This document shows positions 56,579 through 64,000 of a stretch of DNA of 64,000 bases, piece after piece. Position 1 is the stretch's first letter. Every line of letters starts with the position of its first letter. The notes below the pieces were generated by a model. It saw only the letters and a list, made by a program, of their open reading frames with translations, was not told the origin of the DNA and made no database searches. The position numbers and the translations under genes were made by a program. Source of the stretch: Mechercharimyces sp. CAU 1602 (lineage in GTDB: Bacteria; Bacillota; Bacilli; Thermoactinomycetales; JANTPT01); NCBI RefSeq assembly GCF_024753565.1, contig NZ_JANTPT010000003.1:171521-235520 (forward strand), in the 5' to 3' direction.

Positions 56579-56971
56579 ATGGCACAAGTCCAATTTTATG
56601 GTACCGGTCGTCGTAAAGAATCTGTAGCGCGTGTGCGCCTTGTTCCTGGCGATGGTCGCATCGTCATTAACGGTCGTGACATTGATGCATATTTTGGTTT
56701 GGAAACTCTGAAAGCGATTGTACGTCAGCCGCTCGTATTGACAGATACTCTTGGTCGTTACGATGTATTGGTTAACGTAGATGGCGGTGGCTTTACAGGA
56801 CAGGCTGGAGCAATCCGTCACGGTGTTGCCCGTGCATTGCTAAAGGTGGACATTGAATTGCGTCCATCATTGAAGAAGGCTGGTTTCTTAACCCGTGACC
56901 CACGGATGAAAGAACGTAAAAAATACGGTCTCAAAAAAGCACGTCGTGCTCCTCAATTCTCGAAGCGTTAA
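56579..56971 (+). CDS. rpsI: 30S ribosomal protein S9
   Basis: S9 contacts the P-site tRNA with its C-terminal tail, here PQFSKR. It has 130 residues, with [29 protein letters not shown] precedes the ATG. It is the last gene of the rplM operon. Confidence 0.98.
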   Translation: MAQVQFYGTGRRKESVARVRLVPGDGRIVINGRDIDAYFGLETLKAIVRQPLVLTDTLGRYDVLVNVDGGGFTGQAGAIRHGVARALLKVDIELRPSLKKAGFLTRDPRMKERKKYGLKKARRAPQFSKR

Positions 56972-56984
56972 TTTTTCGCTGCGA

Positions 56985-57012
56985 CAACCCCGTTCAACGA
57001 GCGGGGTTTTTT
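56985..57012 (+). terminator. Terminator of rplM-rpsI
   Basis: AACCCCG (56986-56992) pairs with CGGGGTT (57002-57008), and TTTTTTC follows. Confidence 0.9.
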
Positions 57013-57097
57013 CTATTTCCATAAATCATGAAGTATGAAGAAAAGCGTTCTCCGGCAAAATGAAAACAACAACAGTCGTGTTGATGGAGGGGACGGG

Positions 57098-57562
57098 ATG
57101 CCAAATAAGGTGATTTACCTAGATGAGGTGTGGGAAAAACGAGCGGAAACGATTCGGCAGAAGGCACTGTTGGGGTTTCCATGGAATGATTTGGAACGCT
57201 TTTATGAACAGGTGATGGATCCCATTTTAGATTATTGTCAATCAGATCGGCGGTGTTTGATTGATGAAGCGGCATATCGTTTAGCGTATCAGGTGTTTCA
57301 ATTGGGAATGGAAGCGAGTCGAAAACTTGCGTATGAGCCTGATCCTCAAGATTATAAGCCATGCATGCATGCGTATGAAGGGGATACAGAACAGAGTGTA
57401 CAAACTTGGATGGAGCAGTATGGTTTGGATGAAGCAGATGAAGAGGAGCAGGAGTTAGATCAGCAATCGATCGTATATGAGTTATTTACCCAATTAGCCA
57501 CCAGTTGGTTTTGTCGTGGATTAACGTATGGTTTGCGCTTGCGCAAACAAAAGTTGTTATAA
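57098..57562 (+). CDS. ybaK: DUF2521 protein (YbaK-like)
   Basis: A 154-residue cytoplasmic protein of unknown function found next to rpsI and cwlD in Bacillus. It carries LLGFPWNDLERFYEQVMDPIL and a C-terminal LATSWFCRGLTYGLRLRKQ. ATG 57098 (MPNKVIYLDEVW) follows GGAGGGG, so an upstream in-frame ATG at 57035 is less likely. Confidence 0.85.
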   Translation: MPNKVIYLDEVWEKRAETIRQKALLGFPWNDLERFYEQVMDPILDYCQSDRRCLIDEAAYRLAYQVFQLGMEASRKLAYEPDPQDYKPCMHAYEGDTEQSVQTWMEQYGLDEADEEEQELDQQSIVYELFTQLATSWFCRGLTYGLRLRKQKLL

Positions 57563-57567
57563 GTAGC

Positions 57568-57620
57568 TGAGGGTATCTTATACCGCTGTGAAAGCAGTGT
57601 GTAAGTACCCTCTCTTTAAA
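57568..57620 (+). terminator. Probable terminator of ybaK
   Basis: GAGGGTA (57569-57575) plus CTTA pairs with TAAG plus TACCCTC (57602-57612); TCTTTAAAT follows. Confidence 0.6.
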
Positions 57621-57719
57621 TATGTAAATATGTGATCGGGTTGTCTACAAGTCGCATATCTGCATACCTCGTCCCATAAAGATAGGGGTATAAACAAGCT
57701 AGAAGGGACGGGGGAAGAG

Positions 57720-58472
57720 ATGGTATCTATATTTTTGCAGAGGGTAGCGGCTGTTCCGAAGAAAGTGTGGCTTGTTATAGGATTTATTGGATTGTTTCTT
57801 CTGTCTTTGTCTATTTGGATGCCTTCTGATTTGTCGCAAACGGCTTGGAATATGCCTTTATCCGGAAAGGTGATTGTGATAGATCCTGGTCATGGTGGGG
57901 TGGATGGGGGGGCGGTTAGCCGTTCGGGAGTAGTGGAAAAAGAGGTGACACTACAGATTGCTACCTATGTGCGTGATTATATACAAGAGGCAGGAGGGCT
58001 TGTGATTATGACACGCGAAGGGGATTATGACTTAGCGGAGAAGGGAACGAAGGGGTATAGTCGACGTAAGAGTCAAGATTTGCTGCGTAGGGCACAGATG
58101 GTGAAAGAAAGCCGGGCAGATGCTTTGATTAGTATTCACCTTAATTCGATTCCATCCCGACGTTGGAGTGGGGCGCAAACGTTTTATCATCCTCAAAGAG
58201 AGGAGAATAAAAAGTTAGCAACGTATATTCAGGATGAGATCAAAGGAAATTTACAAAATACATCCCGACTTCCGAAACAGCGGGGCAATATATACATAAT
58301 TAAACAAGTGCAGGTTCCTGCTGTGCTGGTGGAAGTGGGATTTTTATCGAATGAACAGGAGGCGAGATTGATGGCAGATGAAGCATACCAGAAACAGATG
58401 GCGACATCGATCTATCAAGGGCTGCTTCGGTATTATGTAGAAGGAGAAGGGGAGAATGCGGAGGAGAGGTAG
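57720..58472 (+). CDS. cwlD: N-acetylmuramoyl-L-alanine amidase CwlD
   Basis: CwlD removes stem peptides during spore cortex synthesis, a step needed to make muramic-delta-lactam with PdaA. The 250-residue protein has one N-terminal membrane helix (about 17-35) and an amidase_3 domain. The zinc site includes His58 in IDPGHGG, Glu73 in VVEKEVTL and the His in ISIHLNS, and the catalytic Glu lies in VEVGFLSN. GGGGGAAGAG precedes the ATG. It is expected to be sporulation-regulated. Confidence 0.95.
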   Translation: MVSIFLQRVAAVPKKVWLVIGFIGLFLLSLSIWMPSDLSQTAWNMPLSGKVIVIDPGHGGVDGGAVSRSGVVEKEVTLQIATYVRDYIQEAGGLVIMTREGDYDLAEKGTKGYSRRKSQDLLRRAQMVKESRADALISIHLNSIPSRRWSGAQTFYHPQREENKKLATYIQDEIKGNLQNTSRLPKQRGNIYIIKQVQVPAVLVEVGFLSNEQEARLMADEAYQKQMATSIYQGLLRYYVEGEGENAEER

Positions 58473-58554
58473 AAGAGGTCGCGGATGAGTGTAGCAGAAG
58501 GGTATGTTATACTTGTAGAATGAAGTGAATGTGTAAACGTTGAGGTGAAAAATA

Positions 58555-59712
58555 GTGAATCAAGAGAACATACTCTCGGCACTGGGAAAAGTGAAAGACC
58601 CAGAAATTAAATTAGGATTAGTTGAACTTAACATGATTCAGAACGTAGTAGTCGAAGGCGAACAAGTGTCGATGAACATAAAAGTAGTTGAAGAAAATGA
58701 GAAGGAACAAAGAAAGATTAAAAAACGAATTAATGAAGAGTTAGCTCCGCTAGGCATTACTGATATAAAGATTCAATTTATAAAGATGAGTTCTGAAGAA
58801 GAAGCCGAAGTGGCCAAGTATGTGCGACAAAAGCATATGGAGAAAATGAAGGGCTTGCGCCAAGGTGAATCGAAAGCAGATCCGCTCACCGAAGAGAAAA
58901 AAGAAGAAAAGCCAAAGGCAGCAGGTGGCCATCAAGCGGACGCAGAACAGTTGTTAGGGCAAGGGAGCAAGACGGAATTTATCGCTGTTGCTAGCGGAAA
59001 AGGTGGCGTTGGGAAGTCTACTGCTACCGTAAACTTAGCAGTCTCCCTCGCGCGCGCAGGCAAAAAAGTGGGAATTATCGACGCTGATATTTACGGTTTT
59101 AGTGTACCTGATATGATGGGCATCATTAGCCGTCCAAAAGTGGTAGGGAAAACAATCTATCCTGTAGAGCGTTATGGGGTTAAAGTGATGTCGATGGGCT
59201 TCTTTGTAGAGGAGAACGCCCCTGTTATTTGGCGCGGCCCGATGTTAGGTAAGATGATTCGTAACTTCCTCAATGAAGTGGATTGGGGCGAATTGGATTA
59301 TATGCTGATTGATCTTCCTCCAGGTACAGGGGATGTGGCGATGGATATTAGCCAGATGATCCCCAAAAGTCGCATGCTGATTGTAACGACTCCGCATGCG
59401 ACTGCTGCCTTTGTTGCCGCACGTGCAGGGGCGATGGCACTTCACACCAATCATGATGTGCTTGGGGTTATTGAAAACATGTCCTACTATGATTGTAATG
59501 GTAAAAAGGATTTCGTTTTTGGACAAGGTGGGGGAGAAAAGCTTGCGGCAGAGTTGAATACTGAGCTATTAGCGCAAATCCCATTAGGTATTCCTGATAA
59601 CGGTAGTCCGGAGGATGCGGAGTATTCTCCCTCTGTCTATGGAGAGAATTCTGCAACAGGGAAGATTTATGATCAGTTGGCACGAACGATGATTAAGAAA
59701 ACCACAACGTAA
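58555..59712 (+). CDS. salA: Mrp/NBP35-family ATPase (SalA)
   Basis: A 385-residue P-loop protein. Residues about 1-80 form a DUF59/MIP18-like domain and 100-135 a charged linker. The MRP ATPase domain then has the deviant Walker A GKGGVGKST (148-156) and the DLPPGTGD motif. In B. subtilis, SalA affects expression of extracellular protease genes by acting on scoC, a notable link given the four secreted proteases in this window. In other bacteria, relatives carry Fe-S clusters. It starts with GTG after a GAGGTG site. Confidence 0.93.
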   Translation: MNQENILSALGKVKDPEIKLGLVELNMIQNVVVEGEQVSMNIKVVEENEKEQRKIKKRINEELAPLGITDIKIQFIKMSSEEEAEVAKYVRQKHMEKMKGLRQGESKADPLTEEKKEEKPKAAGGHQADAEQLLGQGSKTEFIAVASGKGGVGKSTATVNLAVSLARAGKKVGIIDADIYGFSVPDMMGIISRPKVVGKTIYPVERYGVKVMSMGFFVEENAPVIWRGPMLGKMIRNFLNEVDWGELDYMLIDLPPGTGDVAMDISQMIPKSRMLIVTTPHATAAFVAARAGAMALHTNHDVLGVIENMSYYDCNGKKDFVFGQGGGEKLAAELNTELLAQIPLGIPDNGSPEDAEYSPSVYGENSATGKIYDQLARTMIKKTTT

Positions 59713-59724
59713 TGCTTCTTAAAT

Positions 59725-59757
59725 AAAAGCCGGGGCGACTGGTATCGCTCCGGCTTT
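59725..59757. terminator. Bidirectional terminator between salA and gerD
   Basis: A 13-pair stem (59726-59738 with 59745-59757, one G-U) with A-rich and T-rich flanks. It serves the two convergent genes. Confidence 0.85.
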
Positions 59758-59770
59758 CTCATTCATGTTA

Positions 59771-60415
59771 TCAGCCGTTGCCAGATCCACCAGACCCACC
59801 AGACCCACCAGAACCAGACTGTTGTCCCCCGCTTTGTGTTTGCCCTTCGCTTGCTTTTTGTGATTCCTGATTCTTTTTCATGCTCTCTTGCAGTAGTTTT
59901 CCTAATTTTTCTTGGAAAGTGGGTGTCTGAATTGCCTCTTCCATCAGGGTCATCAGATGTTTACGGTATTCTTGTGACTTCATCTGCTGCATGACGGTTT
60001 TTTGATACTCAGGATCTTTCAAGATGTCCAACATTAATTTCTGATACGTGGGGTCTTTAAGAAGTTGTTTTAACATCTCTTCTTGTGCTTTGGTGGTTGC
60101 TTTGTAGAGGTTGGTGGCTACTTCTGGTTTTTGTAACACCTGCTCCCATTGGGCTTTCATTTTTTCGTCTACCATAGTGCTGGATACGGTCGATTTGAGA
60201 ACTTCATCATCCATAATCACTTCTTTGCGAAACTGAGGGTCTTTTAAAACCTCTTGTAAGGCCTGTTTTCCTTCTTGGGTGTTCAGAACATCAACAACCA
60301 TTTCCTTCGTTTTTTGATAATCAGCTGTTTGTGACTCTGATTTGGAACCGGGGCCACAAGCAGGGATTAGAAGTAATACTGAAAGACAAAGGAGAAGAGC
60401 GACGCATTTGCGCAC
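59771..60415 (-). CDS. gerD: Spore germination lipoprotein GerD
   Basis: GerD clusters nutrient germinant receptors in the spore inner membrane. It has 214 residues and a lipoprotein signal peptide ending in LIPAC. The middle is almost wholly helical with repeated units of the LKDPxYQKxMxDIL type, and the tail is Gly/Ser-rich (SGSGGSGGSGGSGNG). The start is GTG 60415. It lies between salA and kbaA as in Bacillus. Confidence 0.93.
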   Translation of the reverse strand: MRKCVALLLCLSVLLLIPACGPGSKSESQTADYQKTKEMVVDVLNTQEGKQALQEVLKDPQFRKEVIMDDEVLKSTVSSTMVDEKMKAQWEQVLQKPEVATNLYKATTKAQEEMLKQLLKDPTYQKLMLDILKDPEYQKTVMQQMKSQEYRKHLMTLMEEAIQTPTFQEKLGKLLQESMKKNQESQKASEGQTQSGGQQSGSGGSGGSGGSGNG

Positions 60416-60554
60416 GAAAACCCCGTCCTTTCCGACTAGTTACGTTATAATTTGAAACAAGATTGACGTTTTTATGCCCTGGATCTACTGGTAAATAGAA
60501 AGCTGACTTTGATACAATCGGCAGTAGTACTGCACATGAGTAGGAGCGACAACG

Positions 60555-61154
60555 ATGACAATAAAAAATATCATTATATGGTTTTGGAGTACATTAGCAG
60601 TGGGAGCAGTTGCGGCTCTCGTGGTTGGGTCCGGATTGGAATGGGTTACGGGAATGGAATTGGGAACATGGGTGGCGATCCTGTTAGGGGGATTGATCTA
60701 CGCAGCGATCTCACTGATGGGCTTTTTTTGCTATCTCATATTCAATTGGTTAATCCGAGGATTATTTCGTAATCCAGCAGCGCATACAGCACTTCAATTT
60801 GCGCTATTAATGCTCGTGATTGGGAACCTATTATATCTTTTTTATGTGAAATATGCGTCCGAAGGGACATTTTTGCAACATGTATGGATCATCCTGTTCT
60901 TGCTGGTGATGGGTGGCGTCATTGCCAAGCTAAAAGTGAGAATGACAAATCAAAGTGCGTTTTTGCCCACATTTTTTTTCACAGTGGTAATGACGACGGT
61001 AGAAGCAGTACCGTCTCTTAATCAACGTGCGGTTGAAATGTCATTGGGTGTGATTTGGTTTACGATTGTAACCATCTTTATCTGTAATGCATGGCAGATA
61101 TTGAAGTTACACAAATGGACGCAGTCGAAAGTGAAAGCGAAAGTGGAAGCATAA
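60555..61154 (+). CDS. kbaA: KinB-signalling pathway activator KbaA
   Basis: KbaA is a membrane protein needed for KinB to start the sporulation phosphorelay in B. subtilis. The 199-residue protein has about six membrane helices, starting MTIKNIIIWFWSTLAVGAVAALV, with the conserved LNQRAVEMSLGVIWFTI region. It is transcribed divergently from gerD. Confidence 0.9.
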   Translation: MTIKNIIIWFWSTLAVGAVAALVVGSGLEWVTGMELGTWVAILLGGLIYAAISLMGFFCYLIFNWLIRGLFRNPAAHTALQFALLMLVIGNLLYLFYVKYASEGTFLQHVWIILFLLVMGGVIAKLKVRMTNQSAFLPTFFFTVVMTTVEAVPSLNQRAVEMSLGVIWFTIVTIFICNAWQILKLHKWTQSKVKAKVEA

Positions 61155-61228
61155 AGCATTAGCCGAAGTGGCCAGAGCGTGGCAATCAAACTTTTTTGCC
61201 CTAGATGAAGGTGAGAAAGGAGAGGGGA

Positions 61229-61276
61229 TGGGAGACGGAGGTGCGCTTAGCATGGATATAAGATGGTCGTCTCCCA
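61229..61276. terminator. Inverted repeat between kbaA and pdaB
   Basis: TGGGAGACG (61229-61237) pairs with CGTCTCCCA (61268-61276) around a 30-base loop. It lies between convergent genes; there is no T run. Confidence 0.4.
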
Positions 61277-61314
61277 GGATAAAAGAGGCAGTTGGGATAG
61301 GAGCTGAACAACAA

Positions 61315-62079
61315 CTATTCGACAGGGTTTACATCGGCCTCTGCTCCTGAGATTAACTCCGAGACGGTGACAAACGTGTACCCTTGAGAGCGCAAAGTGC
61401 GGATGATTTCCGGCAGAGCTTCTGCAGTCTGTTTACTGGAATCGCTAGCGTGCATGAGGATAATATCACCCGGGTGGGCTTTGCTCGTCACCCGTTGAAT
61501 AATCTTTTCTTTACCGGGGTTCATCCAATCACGTGAATCGGTATCCCATTGAATCGTTGTGTAGCCTAATTGATCTGCCGTTTTTAACACGCGTTTGTCG
61601 AAATCCCCATTAGGAAAACGAATGAGCTTAGGTTCTTTGCCAGTTAAATGGGTGAGCGCTTGATGTGCTTTCATGATCTCTGTGCGGATCTCTTGTTCTT
61701 CGAGTGTACTGTAATTGGTATGGCGATGACCGTGACTGCCGATCTCATATCCCATATCACCGATGGATTTTACAATATCGGGGTGACTTTCGGCCCAGGG
61801 GGAGGAAAGGAAGAAGGTTGCTTTTTTTATCTCATTTTCTTTCAATACCTCCAGAATGGGAGCAGCTCGCTCTTCGCCCCAACTGATATCGAAGGTGAGG
61901 GCGATTACTTTATCTGAGGTGTCTACGCTGTAGATTGCTACTGGTCCAGATTCCAACGGTAAAAAGACCTGAATATCTTTTTGTTCAACATAAAAGATTC
62001 CAGCGGCGAAAAGAAGGGAGACTACGGCGATTAGAGAACGCTTTAGTCTTTTGCCGGATAATACAAGAAAGAAATTCAA
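61315..62079 (-). CDS. pdaB: Polysaccharide deacetylase PdaB
   Basis: PdaB is needed to keep spores stable late in sporulation. The 254-residue protein has an N-terminal membrane anchor (about 14-30) and a NodB domain. The first motif is LTFDISWGEE, the PdaB form in which the second Asp of TFDDG is replaced; the second motif has His116 and His120 in SHGHRH; RFPNGDFD follows. TTG 62079 (NFFLVLSGKRLKRS) is favoured by GGAGGTGG 8 bases upstream, which lies inside the extra codons of a longer ATG-started version. Confidence 0.92.
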   Translation of the reverse strand: MNFFLVLSGKRLKRSLIAVVSLLFAAGIFYVEQKDIQVFLPLESGPVAIYSVDTSDKVIALTFDISWGEERAAPILEVLKENEIKKATFFLSSPWAESHPDIVKSIGDMGYEIGSHGHRHTNYSTLEEQEIRTEIMKAHQALTHLTGKEPKLIRFPNGDFDKRVLKTADQLGYTTIQWDTDSRDWMNPGKEKIIQRVTSKAHPGDIILMHASDSSKQTAEALPEIIRTLRSQGYTFVTVSELISGAEADVNPVE

Positions 62080-62264
62080 TACAACCACCTCCATCATAGC
62101 GGTATGAATAGGAATTAACCTGTCCTATACTAAATGTATTCAGGTGGACGAGGGTTATGCGCTATCGTTTTTTATTGAAAAAGAGGATATGTGTGTACAC
62201 TGTCATATTGTGAGGAGAAGAGAAGTTTTAAAAGTCGCAAACCATAAAGATCGAGGTGGGAATA

Positions 62265-63665
62265 ATGAGTGAGAGTACGGTCAGGGAAAAATCTCAGGAA
62301 CAGGTAAAAGTTTGTGTGCAAAAACAGCGTGCTTATTTTAACGAGGGTCATACGAAACCATTAGCGACTCGAGTACGCCATTTGGAAAAGCTACTTCGTC
62401 TGCTTCGTGAACATAAACCGCAGATTATCGAAGCTTTGAGGCAAGACCTTAATAAATCAGAGACGGAAGTATATTTAACCGAAATCGGACTACTCATCGA
62501 AGAAATCCGCTTTACAATGAAGCACCTAGAGCGCTGGGCTAAACCAAAAAAGGTGAAGACTGTGAAGACACATATCGGTTCGAAGGGGTATCGCATTCCT
62601 GAGCCATATGGGGTCACCTTGGTCGTATCTCCGTGGAATTACCCTATTCAGTTGGCTCTTGCCCCGTTGATCGGCGCGCTGGCTGCTGGCAATACTGTAA
62701 TACTTAAGCCGTCTGAACTTACACCGGCATGCTCTCACTTGCTGGCTACACTGATCAATGATCATTTTGAAGAGGGTCTTCTCTATGTGATTGAAGGTGG
62801 AGTGGATACAAGTCAGTATTTATTGAAAGAGCGGTTTGATTATATCTTCTTCACAGGGAGCGTTGGGGTGGGTAAGATCGTGATGGAGGCGGCCAGTAAA
62901 TATCTTACTCCTGTCACCTTGGAGTTGGGGGGTAAAAGCCCATGCATTGTTCATAAAGATGCGGATCTTAAATTGGCTGCAAAACGAATTGCACAAGGAA
63001 AGTTGACCAATGCAGGACAAACGTGTATTGCTCCTGACTATTTGCTTCTGCATGAAGATATTAAAAGTGACTTTATTGCGGAGTACAAAAGAATTGTTAC
63101 AAGTTTCTATGGCGAGCAACCATTAAAAAACGAAGCGTATGCGAAGGTGGTAAATGAACGACACTTTCAACGTGTAAAAAGTTATCTCGATGATGGGCGA
63201 ATTATCTTCGGAGGTCAGGTGGATGAGAGGCTAGAGAAAATAGAGCCTACCCTGATTGAACCATCCAGTGAGGAAGTTCCAATCATGCGTGAAGAGATTT
63301 TTGGTCCCGTTCTTCCCGTTCTTACTTACCGAAATATAGATGAAGTTATCGAGCGGGTTAACGGTGGAGAGAAACCGTTGGCTTTGTATCTGTTTACCAA
63401 ATCAAGTGAAGTCGAAGAGCAAATTGTTAATAATATCTCGTATGGTGGTGGATGCATTAATGATACATTGATGCATATCGCTACTCCATATCTACCTTTT
63501 GGTGGTGTGGGGGAGAGTGGTATGGGTGCTTATCATGGAGAGAGTAGTTTTAGTACCTTTAGCCACTATAAAAGCGTATTGAAACAGACGACCTTGTTTG
63601 ATTTCTCATTTCGCTACCCTAACGCTAAAAATGGGTTAGCGATTTTAAAACGGTTGTTTGGGTAA
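62265..63665 (+). CDS. Aldehyde dehydrogenase
   Basis: A 466-residue NAD(P)-dependent enzyme of the class 3-like group (YwdH-type) that oxidises aldehydes to acids. The active site is complete: Asn125 in SPWNYP, Glu220 in LELGGKSP and Cys254 in [11 protein letters not shown]. The C-terminus continues past the usual [15 protein letters not shown] and KSVLKQ with a hydrophobic tail ([20 protein letters not shown]) that may associate with the membrane. ATG 62265 follows GAGGTGGG. Confidence 0.93.
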   Translation: MSESTVREKSQEQVKVCVQKQRAYFNEGHTKPLATRVRHLEKLLRLLREHKPQIIEALRQDLNKSETEVYLTEIGLLIEEIRFTMKHLERWAKPKKVKTVKTHIGSKGYRIPEPYGVTLVVSPWNYPIQLALAPLIGALAAGNTVILKPSELTPACSHLLATLINDHFEEGLLYVIEGGVDTSQYLLKERFDYIFFTGSVGVGKIVMEAASKYLTPVTLELGGKSPCIVHKDADLKLAAKRIAQGKLTNAGQTCIAPDYLLLHEDIKSDFIAEYKRIVTSFYGEQPLKNEAYAKVVNERHFQRVKSYLDDGRIIFGGQVDERLEKIEPTLIEPSSEEVPIMREEIFGPVLPVLTYRNIDEVIERVNGGEKPLALYLFTKSSEVEEQIVNNISYGGGCINDTLMHIATPYLPFGGVGESGMGAYHGESSFSTFSHYKSVLKQTTLFDFSFRYPNAKNGLAILKRLFG

Positions 63666-63681
63666 CCTATGAGAAAGTTGG

Positions 63682-63706
63682 CGCCGCTTATTATCTATAA
63701 GTGGCG
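63682..63706 (+). terminator. Terminator of the aldehyde dehydrogenase gene
   Basis: CGCCGCTTAT pairs with ATAAGTGGCG (one G-U) around TATCT; TTCTCCTTTT follows. Confidence 0.7.
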
Positions 63707-63762
63707 TTCTCCTTTTGAACGGTTACATTCCAAGTAGGGTGAAAAAAGTAGTGGCAATGTAG

Positions 63763-63792
63763 TTGACAGCTTGTACTAGCACATGCTAATAT
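63763..63792 (+). promoter_or_regulatory. rRNA operon promoter P1
   Basis: A perfect TTGACA (63763-63768), 18 bases, then TAATAT (63787-63792). Confidence 0.75.
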
Positions 63793-63870
63793 ATTTCTTG
63801 TCGCTACAATAAGCGACGCAAATAAAAAGCGCAAGTCATTTTAAGTCGATAAGCGCGATAAAAAAACTTC

Positions 63871-63900
63871 TTGACGCAAGCGAGATTGCTATGGTAAGAT
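63871..63900 (+). promoter_or_regulatory. rRNA operon promoter P2
   Basis: TTGACG (63871-63876), 18 bases, then TAAGAT (63895-63900). Tandem promoters about 108 bases apart are typical of Bacillus rrn operons. Confidence 0.75.
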
Positions 63901-63907
63901 AGATCTT

Positions 63908-64000
63908 GTCGCCGCGAAAGAGCGGTGAGGAAAAAAGAAGAAAACGTTCCTTGAAAACTGAAGAGCGAAAGATAGACCCAAGTCAGTGAAATTTGAGCAA
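63908..64000 (+). other. rRNA operon 5' leader, cut by the window end
   Basis: The segment TTCCTTGAAAACTGAAGA (63949-63966) is the conserved leader/antitermination sequence found before 16S genes (and again before 23S) in Bacillales. The 16S rRNA itself should begin within the next one or two hundred bases outside the window. Confidence 0.75.

Noticed and set aside
61168..61350. 60-codon frame between kbaA and pdaB
   Set aside because: It overlaps an inverted repeat and the 3' end of pdaB and has no ribosome binding site.

Overview
The window is a chromosomal segment of a spore-forming, low-to-moderate GC Firmicute of the order Bacillales. The evidence is the rpoC-ybxF-rpsL-rpsG-fusA-tuf order, a complete S10-spc-alpha ribosomal block with a zinc-type S14, strong AGGAGG ribosome binding sites, sigma-A type promoters, and a sporulation/germination tail (cwlD, salA, gerD, kbaA, pdaB). 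The subtilase-rich content, the collagen-like protein and the gene order would suit a Thermoactinomycetaceae-like genome, but that placement is inference only.

Layout. 1-5370: end of rpoC, a ybxF-type L7Ae protein, and the str operon, closed by a strong terminator after tuf. 5420-32290: about 27 kb of accessory genes between the str and S10 operons, which are adjacent in Bacillus subtilis. This island holds two paralogous bacitracin-resistance-type ABC pairs, a YtrA-like GntR operon, four paralogous secreted subtilases, an SDR/TetR pair, a VanY-type lipoprotein, small membrane proteins including a decayed copy, a seven-blade SBBP protein with a collagen-like tail, a TcaA-like protein, dinB and a FrnE/DsbA protein. 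32580-47800: S10, spc and alpha operons from rpsJ to rplQ, including secY, adk, map, infA and rpoA. 47816-48568: truA follows rplQ directly; the ecfA1-ecfA2-ecfT genes usually found there are absent. 48600-55800: a second accessory insertion with a DUF1254 protein, a TetR-DUF2269-DoxX unit, a GNAT acetyltransferase and a permease-ATPase-permease ABC operon. 55960-63700: rplM-rpsI, ybaK, cwlD, salA, gerD, kbaA, pdaB and an aldehyde dehydrogenase. 63760-64000: tandem promoters and the leader of an rRNA operon whose 16S gene starts beyond the window.

How it works together. The conserved blocks supply the translation apparatus, RNA polymerase alpha, SecY and maturation enzymes, each block with its own promoter and terminator. 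The accessory blocks look like secretion, envelope and stress functions: exported proteases of graded architecture, ABC exporters for envelope-active compounds, a cell-wall carboxypeptidase and local one-component regulators. Most notable are a gene-conversion tract between two tandem subtilase genes, a 23-bp perfect palindrome filling the spacer of a TetR promoter, a downstream gene whose ATGA start/stop overlap appears to have become ATAA, an insertion in the KOW region of ribosomal protein L24, and the 27-kb accessory island itself. I found no CRISPR array, tRNA gene, transposase or integrase.
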